Shown here: piece by piece, positions 1-4,950 of the stretch
Layout: each line of letters starts with the position of its first letter
How positions within the stretch are numbered: position 1 is the first letter of the stretch
Source: Bacillota bacterium
Lineage (GTDB): Bacteria > Bacillota > Dehalobacteriia > UBA4068
Direction of reading: 5' to 3'
Length of the DNA stretch: 8,386 nt
Assembly: GCA_009778255.1 (NCBI GenBank)
Contig: WRKD01000135.1
Coordinates: forward strand, 1-8,386
Notes under the pieces: model-generated
The model's input: the letters and a program-made list of their open reading frames with translations, nothing else
Database searches by the model: none
Told to the model about the DNA's origin: nothing
Translations under genes and position numbers: made by a program

Positions 1-1
1 T

Positions 2-901
2 ATCAACAATACCGCGCCTACTACACCGCCCAGTATCAGCGTTCCCACAATAGTAATAGGCGGCGGGAATTTGGTGATCACTTGGAACTCTTCTACAGAT
101 GCTGAGGGCAATCTTTCAGGATATGTGTTAGAGCGCACCAGCAATGGCGGCACAAGCTGGACACAGATATACAAGGGGGCTAATCTCTCTTATACCGACG
201 CGATAACAAAGGGCTGGCCAACAGTACAATATCGTGTCAAGGCTTATGATAGTTATGACTTAGAATCTGACTGGCGAACCAGCGTTGCTAGAACAGTAGA
301 TAATTCAGTGGCGCCCACTATCACAAGCACAGCTTCCGGCGACCTCGGTCTTAAGAGCGATGGATTCACCTGGGGTTATATAATCGGGCAAGATGACAAT
401 GAGACAGTAACAGTCGTGGAAAGCATGGATGACGTGCAGAAACGAAGTTACACAGCAGCGCTGGGGGCATCTAATACCTTTGATGTTACCGGACAATACT
501 TCATGAAATTGCTTAACGGTAGCCGCTCTATGAAAGTAACCGCCACAGCCTCAAGCGGCAAAAGCGCTACTCATACAGTCACCTTTACGAAGGGGGTTTA
601 TTCTTGCTCAATAACCATGACTGCTCCCCTACCGGCAGACGCCCTGATCAAAAAAATGGTCATGAATATCACCAGAAGCATCCCGGCAGACGCCGCATAT
701 ACGGTACAGGTCACTAATAACGCCAATGACCCATCGCCGGTCTGGGAAGATATAACGAACAATATACAGCTGGGGCTTAACCATGTGTTTGCTAATGCCA
801 CCGCCGTCAATGGCAGCGCTTTCAATTTTAAAATCACTGCCAGCCGAGGGCTCGGCAATACCGGCGGATTTGTATCAGCTATAGGAGGTGCGTTTGAGTG
901 A
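2..901 (+). CDS. Phage tail-region protein with fibronectin type III domain (5' end outside window)
   Basis: The frame is open from the left edge to the TGA at 899-901, so this is the C-terminal 299 residues of a longer protein; the TTG at 71 is internal. The first visible residues form a Pro/Thr-rich linker (NTAPTTPPSISVP), followed by a fibronectin-III-like domain over about 75 residues with hallmarks such as VITW, YVLERTSNGG, VQYRVKAYD and SDWRTS. A second, Ser/Thr-rich beta-type region follows and ends in GGFVSAIGGAFE, a C-terminus I associate with tail-associated proteins of Firmicutes prophages. Such proteins sit at the tail tip or fibre and contact the host surface, but the exact role is inferred. 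The gene overlaps the next one by 4 bases (GTGA), implying translational coupling in the late operon. No enzyme motif is visible in the part present. Confidence 0.8.
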   Translation: MNNTAPTTPPSISVPTIVIGGGNLVITWNSSTDAEGNLSGYVLERTSNGGTSWTQIYKGANLSYTDAITKGWPTVQYRVKAYDSYDLESDWRTSVARTVDNSVAPTITSTASGDLGLKSDGFTWGYIIGQDDNETVTVVESMDDVQKRSYTAALGASNTFDVTGQYFMKLLNGSRSMKVTATASSGKSATHTVTFTKGVYSCSITMTAPLPADALIKKMVMNITRSIPADAAYTVQVTNNANDPSPVWEDITNNIQLGLNHVFANATAVNGSAFNFKITASRGLGNTGGFVSAIGGAFE

Positions 902-1359
902 CGGTCTATCATAGAGAATCAAGTGTGAGCGAACAACACAGAAAAATACAACACGAAGAGGCTGTTAAATCTGCTGCCGCAATAACCTTTGTATACTTAG
1001 CCCAAAAAGAAGAACTTGATGGTATCACCATCGTCGAGCATTCCGATCTATTCCCGCTCTGGGATGAAAACTGGCGTGGCAAAGTCGGTTCGATAGTCCA
1101 AGATGATGGTCAGTTGTACCGCTCCATCCACGACGTGACCAACGCCGGCCAGAACACCAAACCATCGACCACTCCAGCCATGTGGACGCTGATCGGTAAT
1201 CCCGCCGAAGAATGGCCGGCGTGGATGCAGCCCATTGGGGCGCATGACGCTTATGATCTGGGCGCCAAAAGCACACATAAGAACAAGCGCTGGATATCCA
1301 ATGTTGGCGGTAATATCTGGGAGCCGGGTGTGTATGGCTGGGATGAGGTGACAGCATGA
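898..1359 (+). CDS. Small tail-region protein with two CBM5/12-like carbohydrate-binding modules
   Basis: Encodes 153 residues from GTG 898, with AGGAGGTG at 883-890 seven bases upstream. The N-terminus (1-50) is helical and charged. Residues about 56-100 contain a carbohydrate-binding pattern: a Gly-Val core, DGQLYRSIHDV, then a Thr/Pro-rich stretch ending at TPAMWTLIG. Residues about 109-151 repeat the theme with WMQPIGAHDAYDLG, RWISNVGG and WEPGVYGWDEV. Both follow the CBM family 5/12 layout, where exposed Trp and Tyr bind polysaccharide. Phages carry such modules next to tail fibre genes, where they may help hold the particle on cell-surface glycans; that role is inferred. The gene is coupled to the upstream tail gene by a 4-base overlap and is the last gene before the 34-residue peptide module. 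No secretion signal or catalytic residues are visible. Confidence 0.8.
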   Translation: MTVYHRESSVSEQHRKIQHEEAVKSAAAITFVYLAQKEELDGITIVEHSDLFPLWDENWRGKVGSIVQDDGQLYRSIHDVTNAGQNTKPSTTPAMWTLIGNPAEEWPAWMQPIGAHDAYDLGAKSTHKNKRWISNVGGNIWEPGVYGWDEVTA

Positions 1360-1365
1360 TATCAA

Positions 1366-1399
1366 TTGACAAAAAGACAGCAACACCTTAAAATATAAT
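1366..1399 (+). promoter_or_regulatory. Promoter of the small-peptide RNA
   Basis: TTGACA at 1366-1371 is followed after 17 bases by TAAAAT at 1389-1394. A perfect TATAAT at 1394-1399 overlaps but is 22 bases from the -35, so the first pairing is more likely. Transcription would start near 1401. An imperfect 10-base inverted repeat (GCAACACCTT at 1380-1389, AAGGCGTTGC at 1401-1410, one mismatch) flanks the -10 region and could be an operator. Such a strong promoter inside a late operon implies independent transcription of the following module. Confidence 0.7.
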
Positions 1400-1474
1400 C
1401 AAGGCGTTGCCATAAATGGTAGGCGGTTAGCCCTCCGTTTCTCGTTTAGAATACACGGGAAGGGAGAGCAAATT

Positions 1475-1579
1475 ATGGATAGAATAATAGCCTTGTTCGC
1501 ATTGCTAAAAGCGCTCATAGAGCTGATAATAGCAGTAACAGGCTACATGAAAACCATAATAAATAACCGCCAGTCCTAG
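1475..1579 (+). CDS. 34-residue hydrophobic peptide, candidate type I toxin or holin-like peptide
   Basis: ATG 1475 to TAG 1577-1579 encodes 34 residues beginning MDRIIALFALLKALIELI and ending KTIINNRQS. Residues about 4-24 can form one transmembrane helix, with Lys12 and Glu16 placed one helical turn apart inside it, followed by a short basic and polar tail. This layout matches small membrane toxins of type I systems (Fst, TxpA and holin-like toxin families), although I do not recognise a specific family. A purine-rich ribosome site (GGAAGGGAGA, about 1458-1467) precedes the start. The stop codon lies inside the loop of the 1557-1600 hairpin, so an antisense RNA across that hairpin would cover the end of the gene. 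The gene has its own promoter and is not overlapped by either neighbour. An alternative role is an accessory holin of the lysis cassette. Confidence 0.6.
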   Translation: MDRIIALFALLKALIELIIAVTGYMKTIINNRQS

Positions 1580-1600
1580 CCAGATAGCGGTTATTTATTA
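1557..1600. terminator. 14-bp hairpin over the 3' end of the peptide gene, possible bidirectional terminator
   Basis: The arms at 1557-1570 and 1587-1600 are perfect complements around a 16-base loop. The base of the stem is A/T-only (TAATAAATAA / TTATTTATTA) and the top is CCGC / GCGG. Because the outer part is U-rich on either strand, it could stop transcripts from both directions, as in convergent toxin and antitoxin RNA pairs. It lacks a separate T-tract, so it may instead be a structural or RNA-contact element within a longer RNA. Confidence 0.55.
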
Positions 1601-1646
1601 CCATATCCGAGGGTTAACCGTTTACCGGCAGCGCCACCATATATCT

Positions 1647-1675
1647 ATATTAAGCCAAACCGATACCGCTGTCAA
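1647..1675 (-). promoter_or_regulatory. Convergent promoter for a candidate antisense RNA
   Basis: Read on the - strand, TTGACA (1675-1670) is followed after 17 bases by TAATAT (1652-1647). Transcription would start near 1640 and run leftward through the 1607-1635 repeat and the 1557-1600 hairpin, giving an RNA of perhaps 80-90 nt complementary to the end of the peptide gene. The arrangement TTGACA, then TTAA(A/T)AT, then GGCG(T/C)TGCC is shared with the + strand promoter. The -35 sits in the loop of the terminator at 1665-1689, so a chance match cannot be excluded. Confidence 0.5.
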
Positions 1676-1689
1676 GCGGTTTTTGTTTT
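1665..1689 (+). terminator. Intrinsic terminator after the structured RNA
   Basis: ACCGCT (1665-1670) and AGCGGT (1675-1680) form a 6-bp stem with the tetraloop GTCA, followed by TTTTGTTTT. It would end the transcript begun at about 1401 and lies 16 bases before the next gene's ATG, so it should also reduce read-through from the tail operon into the lysis genes. Confidence 0.7.
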
Positions 1690-1705
1690 GAAATGGGGTG
1701 ATCGC

Positions 1706-2053
1706 ATGAACCAGATCATTAGCGAGATTATCAGTGCTTTGGCATTGTTATGTATAACGATTATCGAGGCGTGGGCCACATACAGGCGCAAGAAAGACCA
1801 TGCCGCACTTACGCGAGTCGAGAATCGGGGCATATTACACTTCGAAGAAAGCAAAAGAAGCGCGGCCATGAATAAGGCTGCATTAGACTTAGCTATTGAA
1901 ACGGCATACGCGATAAAACGTACAGGTACAGCTGAAAGCAGGATAAGCACAGCCCTTAAAGCAGCCGAAAAAGCTGAAAAAGAGTATATCATATCGTTAG
2001 AAGAATCATTAGCTAAAGCAAAGCAGGAATTTGTCAATAAAGAAGGAGGATGA
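1706..2053 (+). CDS. Membrane-anchored helical phage protein, holin-associated
   Basis: Encodes 115 residues from ATG 1706, chosen over the in-frame TTG at 1688 because GGGGTGAT (1695-1702) gives a ribosome site close upstream and the TTG lies in the T-tract of a terminator. Residues about 4-23 form one transmembrane helix, followed at once by the basic cluster YRRKK, which predicts the C-terminus in the cytoplasm. The rest is charged and strongly helical, with an Ala/Lys/Glu-rich probable coiled coil over about 70-110. This layout is seen in phage LLH-type holins and holin partner proteins, but I see no decisive family motif. It lies directly before the holin gene, whose ribosome site is inside its last codons, so the two are coupled. 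The predicted topology argues against an i-spanin. A holin or antiholin partner is the most reasonable guess. Confidence 0.65.
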   Translation: MNQIISEIISALALLCITIIEAWATYRRKKDHAALTRVENRGILHFEESKRSAAMNKAALDLAIETAYAIKRTGTAESRISTALKAAEKAEKEYIISLEESLAKAKQEFVNKEGG

Positions 2054-2055
2054 AA

Positions 2056-2322
2056 ATGTTATCAATACAAGGAATAGAAGTAGCAGCCATCACCACGATA
2101 TGCATGTTGATCTGTCAGGCTGTCAAAGCAACGCCGCTTGATAATAAGTGGTTGCCGCCTATAGCCGGATTAATTGGCGCTGTCTTAGGTATTGCGGGCC
2201 TGTTAGCCGTGCCGGATTTTCCGGCCCACGACCCTATCAACGCCCTGGCTGTTGGGATAGTTAGCGGTCTGGCGGCTACCGGATTGCATCAGGCGCAAAA
2301 GCAGCTTAGAGACAAGCAATAA
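2056..2322 (+). CDS. Phage holin, Hol44 / superfamily V type
   Basis: Encodes 88 residues from ATG 2056. The ATG at 2050 is in frame, but the AAGGAGG at 2043-2049 touches it directly, whereas 2056 has a normal 6-base spacing. Three hydrophobic segments are visible: about residues 8-26, 35-55 and 63-80. They end in GLAATGLHQAQKQL and a charged tail. The Gly-Leu-Ala-x-Thr-Gly-Leu-His-Gln signature near the C-terminus is typical of the Hol44 holin family. Holins assemble in the cytoplasmic membrane and open it at a set time so that the endolysin reaches peptidoglycan. The gene sits between a membrane-anchored helical protein and the endolysin, a standard lysis cassette order. Confidence 0.85.
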   Translation: MLSIQGIEVAAITTICMLICQAVKATPLDNKWLPPIAGLIGAVLGIAGLLAVPDFPAHDPINALAVGIVSGLAATGLHQAQKQLRDKQ

Positions 2323-2355
2323 TACTCCAGTTATTAAAATTAGGAGGTCTAACCC

Positions 2356-2985
2356 ATGGCAATCCAAATCTACTCCAAACGTGCCGACGGCGCCAAGCAA
2401 CTCTCCCCCAACTTCCGCGTGGCCGAAATGGCCTGCAAAGACGGCAGCGACAAGATCATGATCGACATTGACCTTGTTATGATTTTACAACGTATCCGAG
2501 ATTGGGCAAAAGCGCCGATCAACGTCAACAGTGGCTACCGCACGGCAGCCCATAACGCCCAAGTAGGCGGCAGCCCGGGCAGCCGGCACTTGCAAGGTAT
2601 GGCTGCGGATATTGTGGTCACAGGCAAGACGCCCTTGGAGGTGGCGCAATACGCCGAAAGTCTTTACGTGGGAGGTATTGGCCTTGCACCCGCCGGACAG
2701 GGCAATTTTGTACACATCGACACGCGCAAGGTTACCAGTCGTTGGGAGTATTATAATGACGGCAAGAGCACGCTGGCGGTATCCGGCTTCGGTGGCGTAA
2801 CATCTCCACCGATGGGCATTGAGATTACGCCTAAAAGCATGATGATCAACGGCCAAACGAGGACGGTACGCGCCGGATTGGTCGAGAGTGAGAATTATGT
2901 CCACTTGCGCGATCTGGTGGCTGCCTTAGGCGGCGTGGTCGCTTATGATGAGGCGACAAGGCAGATCAGTATTATAACACAGTAA
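2356..2985 (+). CDS. Endolysin: peptidase M15A with C-terminal copper-amine-oxidase-like domain
   Basis: Encodes 209 residues; TAGGAGGT at 2341-2348 sits just ahead of ATG 2356. Residues about 15-125 form a peptidase M15A domain: the motif SGYRTAAHN at 59-67, SRHLQGMAADI with His78 and Asp85, and FVHIDTR with His120. These are the expected zinc ligands, so the enzyme should be an active peptidoglycan peptidase cutting peptide bonds in the stem or cross-bridge. Residues about 158-208 form a copper-amine-oxidase N-terminal-like domain (NGQTRTVRAGLVESENYVHL, DLVAALGGVVAYDEATRQISI), a small module used by many Firmicutes surface proteins, probably for wall attachment. It has no signal peptide, so export through the upstream holin is expected. 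Its 3' end overlaps the tail of the truncated DUF2335 frame on the other strand by 43 bases. Confidence 0.9.
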   Translation: MAIQIYSKRADGAKQLSPNFRVAEMACKDGSDKIMIDIDLVMILQRIRDWAKAPINVNSGYRTAAHNAQVGGSPGSRHLQGMAADIVVTGKTPLEVAQYAESLYVGGIGLAPAGQGNFVHIDTRKVTSRWEYYNDGKSTLAVSGFGGVTSPPMGIEITPKSMMINGQTRTVRAGLVESENYVHLRDLVAALGGVVAYDEATRQISIITQ

Positions 2986-3224
2986 GAAAATTTTTCCGGG
3001 GAAACAAAAAAGACCCACACGGGGCAAGAAAGGGGGCTTATAACTAAATATAGATGAGCAATTATTCTATCAGCTGCACCACGACAAATGCGCCCATACT
3101 TTTCTAGCTGTGAAGCGTCTGGTACAGGTCCACTATATACGGTTGATATAGTTGCCATTTCTAAATGAGATGATTGGGGTTGCCCAACGGCCGACAAATT
3201 TTTATTTTGTGATCTTTTAGACAT
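2943..3224 (-). pseudogene. 3'-truncated DUF2335 family gene remnant
   Basis: From ATG 3224 the frame encodes 93 residues. Residues about 20-56 match the conserved start of DUF2335 membrane proteins: a hydrophilic N-terminus, then YSGPVPDASQLEKYGRI and GAADRIIA. In the family this is normally followed by a charged helix (often ending in EHR) and C-terminal membrane helices. Here the similarity stops near 3057 and the frame continues through unrelated codons, across a T-run and into the antisense of the endolysin end. The 3' part therefore seems lost by deletion or recombination. The start overlaps the stop of the 70-residue gene by 8 bases, indicating a former two-gene operon. Family function is unknown. 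A short functional peptide cannot be excluded. Recognition of DUF2335 is by memory of its motif. Confidence 0.6.
3006..3025 (-). terminator. Weak candidate terminator for the opposite-strand gene pair
   Basis: On the - strand a short GCCC / GGGT stem (four pairs including one G-U) with a 5-base loop is followed by C and six T residues (3011-3006). The stem is short, so this is only a candidate. It lies where the DUF2335 frame has already lost its homology, so it would end a shortened transcript. Confidence 0.3.
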
Positions 3225-3429
3225 CTTCAAGCATCTCCATACCTTGGGCAATATCTAATCCAACCTGTTGCCAATCAGACAAAAGCGCACGCTGATCAGC
3301 CACGCTTGCGCTTTCTGATTCAGTATAAGTGTCAAATGTGCCGCCTATATCTAATACACGCGCAGCACCAAAAATAAAACTAGGCGTCGAAAAAAGATAT
3401 ATGCTTTTTGCAAAATGCATTTGCCGCAT
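3217..3429 (-). CDS. 70-residue prophage protein of unknown function
   Basis: ATG 3429 is preferred to the GTG at 3450 because AGGAGG (3443-3438) lies 8 bases upstream of it and the predicted transcription start falls near 3447. The protein starts MRQMHFAKSIYLFSTPSFIF, continues GAARVLDIGGTFDTY, and ends with an acidic helix containing ADQRALLSDWQQVGLDIAQGMEM. The arrangement of a Phe/Pro-rich start, an ARxLDxGxTFDxY core and a DWxxVGxD helix resembles small proteins I associate with Firmicutes prophages, none with a known role. It is soluble, without signal peptide or membrane helix. It is transcribed against the late genes from its own promoter, like a lysogeny-expressed cargo (moron) gene, and is coupled to the broken DUF2335 gene behind it. 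A role in superinfection exclusion is possible but has no direct support here. Confidence 0.7.
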   Translation of the reverse strand: MRQMHFAKSIYLFSTPSFIFGAARVLDIGGTFDTYTESESASVADQRALLSDWQQVGLDIAQGMEMLEDV

Positions 3430-3454
3430 ATCGACCGCCTCCTTTTTCACCTTA

Positions 3455-3483
3455 ATTGTAAACTACAAATACAATAAAATCAA
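3455..3483 (-). promoter_or_regulatory. Promoter of the opposite-strand passenger genes
   Basis: Read on the - strand, TTGATT (3483-3478) is followed after 17 bases by TACAAT (3460-3455). Transcription would start near 3447, leaving a leader of about 18 nt that just includes the AGGAGG site. The match supports ATG 3429 as the start of the 70-residue protein. Confidence 0.6.
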
Positions 3484-3516
3484 TGCACTCAATAAATAAA
3501 ATAGTATCATATAATC

Positions 3517-3679
3517 TTGTTAGAAGCAACTACTAGATGTTGTGTCGCATGCTAGTGTAAAAACACAATTATTTTTTAGTTTTTCTAACAATGCTTACTG
3601 TAGTGTAATCTTTACCGACTGCTTTTCCGGCTTCACCTCTTTTAGCCCTCTTTCACTTCGGTGGGGGAGGGTTTTTTTT
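3517..3679 (+). ncRNA. Candidate small RNA in the gene-free stretch before the integrase
   Basis: The 345 bases between 3450 and 3796 hold no convincing gene. A TATAAT at 3510-3515 (with only a poor -35) is followed by nested complementary segments: TTGTTAGAA at 3517-3525 with TTCTAACAA at 3583-3591, TTGTGT at 3540-3545 with ACACAA at 3563-3568, and an alternative ACTAG / CTAGT hairpin at 3532-3556. A strong intrinsic terminator follows at 3644-3679. Together they suggest a folded RNA of about 160 nt. The weak -35 leaves this uncertain; the terminator could instead only insulate the integrase gene. Confidence 0.35.
3644..3679 (+). terminator. Strong intrinsic terminator upstream of the integrase
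   Basis: CCCTCTTTCAC (3646-3656) and GTGGGGGAGGG (3661-3671) pair over 11 positions (three G-U) around a TTCG tetraloop, followed by eight T residues (3672-3679); the stem can extend by two pairs at its base. It stops + strand transcripts from the lysis side before the integrase promoter, so integrase expression should not depend on late transcription. Confidence 0.9.
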
Positions 3680-3713
3680 ATGTTGCGCTGCTGGAGATTT
3701 ATGAGAAAATTTC

Positions 3714-3742
3714 TTGACAATTTCATTTATATGAGATATACT
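3714..3742 (+). promoter_or_regulatory. Integrase promoter
   Basis: TTGACA at 3714-3719 and TATACT at 3737-3742 are 17 bases apart, a near-consensus housekeeping promoter. Transcription would begin near 3749, giving a leader of about 47 nt that includes the AAGGAG at 3780-3785. Short dyads around the -10 and start (TTCAT 3722-3726 with ATGAA 3747-3751; ACTT 3740-3743 with AAGT 3750-3753) could bind a repressor, but this is speculative. Confidence 0.75.
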
Positions 3743-3795
3743 TTACATGAAGTACAAATAAGAACGCGATATGCGTATTAAGGAGCGATGCATCT

Positions 3796-4938
3796 ATGCC
3801 GAAAAAAAATAAGTCAATAGCTAATGAAGAAAAAACTCGTTTTCGATCTACATTTTATTTTGAAGGAAAGCAATACGAAACTACCGGCAAAAGCCAAAAA
3901 GATGCTGATCAAAAAGCCGCCATTAAAAAAAATAAATTAGAACGTGGTGAGATAGGAATATCTAGTAACATGACGGTCTGTAAATGGGCTGCAGAATGGT
4001 TGGAAACATACAAGCAACCGGCTATAGGTAAGGGCCAATATAACAACTATGCTTTTTATATAGGCATAATGAATCAATCTATCGGTAGTCTTACTTTAAA
4101 AAACGTTAAAGATATACACTTACAAAAAGTAATTAACATGCGTACAGGAAATAGTAAATCGGATGTATCCAAATTGCGAATGACTATAAAAGGTATATTC
4201 CGTCGAGCGTATAAAGCTAAGCTAATCTCGTATGACCCTTCAGACGATCTAGCATTACCAATAGCCAAAGATGGAACCCATAGAAGTATAACGGATTATG
4301 AGCGTGAAAAAATATTGGCATTAGCAGAAACGCATCATGCGGGCTTATGGGTTAAAACTATTTTATACGCTGGACTACGGCCTAACGAAACACGCGCTTT
4401 AGATTGGAGGCATATTGATTTTAAAAAACGGCTGATTAATATCGCAAGCGCTATGAAAGCGGACACCACGGATATTGATGATCCAAAAAGTAACGCCGGA
4501 ATAAGAAGCATACCGATCAACGAAAAACTCTTACCCTCTCTTCTGGCGGCACGAGGCGACCCGTTTGATCCCGTATTCAAACAGCCAACAACTGGTAAAC
4601 GGCATACTGAAAGAAGCATGGGTTGTTTATGGAATAATTTTAAACGCCTTTTAGATATTAGCATGGGCGCTAAATTGTACCGTAATCAAATTGTTTTAAG
4701 CGTTGTCGCTAAAGATTTAGTTCCATACTGTTTGCGCCATACATACTGCACTGACTTACAAGATGCTGGCGTACCAATTAATATCGCGAAATATCTTATG
4801 GGGCATGCCAATATAGCCGTTACATCCAAGATATACACTCATACCACGGAAACAACGCTAATAGAAACAGCAAAAACGATCAATTCTTATGCGCGAAAAG
4901 TTAAGCTCCCGGAAGGTAAAACTGATAGCGGCGAATAA
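3796..4938 (+). CDS. int: Phage tyrosine recombinase (integrase)
   Basis: Encodes 380 residues from ATG 3796, with AAGGAG at 3780-3785. Residues 1-50 are basic and resemble the arm-type DNA-binding domain. Residues about 58-150 form the SAM-like core-binding domain (TVCKWAAEWLETYK). Residues about 160-365 form the catalytic domain: Arg195 in LYAGLRPNETRALDW, Lys231 in the beta-hairpin DPKSNAGIRSIPI, Arg314 and His315 in YCLRHTYCTDL, His337 in LMGHANIAVT, and the nucleophile Tyr347 in SKIYTH. The first position of the H-x-x-R box is Tyr311, a substitution I recall from Firmicutes integrases of this type, so activity is not excluded. It recombines attP with a chromosomal core, here the tRNA-Gly 3' end 130 bases downstream. 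It has its own promoter, is insulated by a terminator upstream and followed by another. It reads in the same direction as the late genes and lies at the lysis end of the prophage. Confidence 0.95.
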   Translation: MPKKNKSIANEEKTRFRSTFYFEGKQYETTGKSQKDADQKAAIKKNKLERGEIGISSNMTVCKWAAEWLETYKQPAIGKGQYNNYAFYIGIMNQSIGSLTLKNVKDIHLQKVINMRTGNSKSDVSKLRMTIKGIFRRAYKAKLISYDPSDDLALPIAKDGTHRSITDYEREKILALAETHHAGLWVKTILYAGLRPNETRALDWRHIDFKKRLINIASAMKADTTDIDDPKSNAGIRSIPINEKLLPSLLAARGDPFDPVFKQPTTGKRHTERSMGCLWNNFKRLLDISMGAKLYRNQIVLSVVAKDLVPYCLRHTYCTDLQDAGVPINIAKYLMGHANIAVTSKIYTHTTETTLIETAKTINSYARKVKLPEGKTDSGE

Positions 4939-4950
4939 TTCGCCTAAAAA

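Larger units (their letters stand above)
1403..1635. repeat. Inverted repeat pair flanking the peptide gene (1403-1437 and 1607-1635)
   Basis: The left arm begins GGCGTTGCC and, after a 6-base insertion, continues GGTAGGCGGTTAGCC. The right arm, read on the - strand, begins GGCGCTGCC and continues GGTAAACGGTTAACC. With the insertion removed, 24 of 29 positions are identical. Four of the five differences become G-U pairs in a + strand RNA, where they would be A-C in a - strand RNA, which mildly favours pairing within the + transcript. Each arm lies just downstream of its own inward-facing promoter, so the arms may also be duplicated leader segments. The right arm contains the palindrome GGTTAACC at 1612-1619. 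Confidence 0.75.
1401..1690 (+). ncRNA. Predicted structured RNA carrying a 34-residue peptide gene (type I toxin mRNA-like)
   Basis: This is the inferred transcript between the promoter at 1366-1394 and the intrinsic terminator at 1665-1689, about 290 nt. Its 5' segment (1403-1437) and 3' segment (1607-1635) can pair in 28 of 29 facing positions around one 6-base bulge (ATAAAT, 1412-1417); four pairs are G-U and only one position is mismatched. The closed helix would enclose the peptide gene at 1475-1579 and a second 14-bp hairpin at 1557-1600. The CCCTCCG of the 5' segment can alternatively pair with the purine-rich ribosome site near 1458-1466, giving two competing folds. Long-range 5'-3' pairing that controls translation is known from type I toxin mRNAs such as hok. 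The assignment here is inference from structure, not from recognised homology. Confidence 0.5.

Noticed and set aside
1025..1386. Two - strand open frames opposite the CBM protein gene
   Set aside because: Their translations are rich in His, Arg, Cys and Trp with no domain pattern, while the + strand frame has a ribosome site and recognisable carbohydrate-binding modules.
1672..2037. 121-codon - strand frame opposite the membrane-anchored helical protein
   Set aside because: It mirrors almost exactly the + strand gene, and no ribosome site or promoter supports it.
3542..3781. 79-codon + strand open frame upstream of the integrase
   Set aside because: It runs through the intrinsic terminator and the integrase promoter, has no ribosome site at its start and gives a low-complexity, Phe/Ser-rich translation without domain character.
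3679..3781. 33-codon frame starting at the ATG just after the terminator T-tract
   Set aside because: The GGAGGG upstream is part of the terminator stem and the frame covers the integrase promoter, so the ribosome-site match is coincidental.
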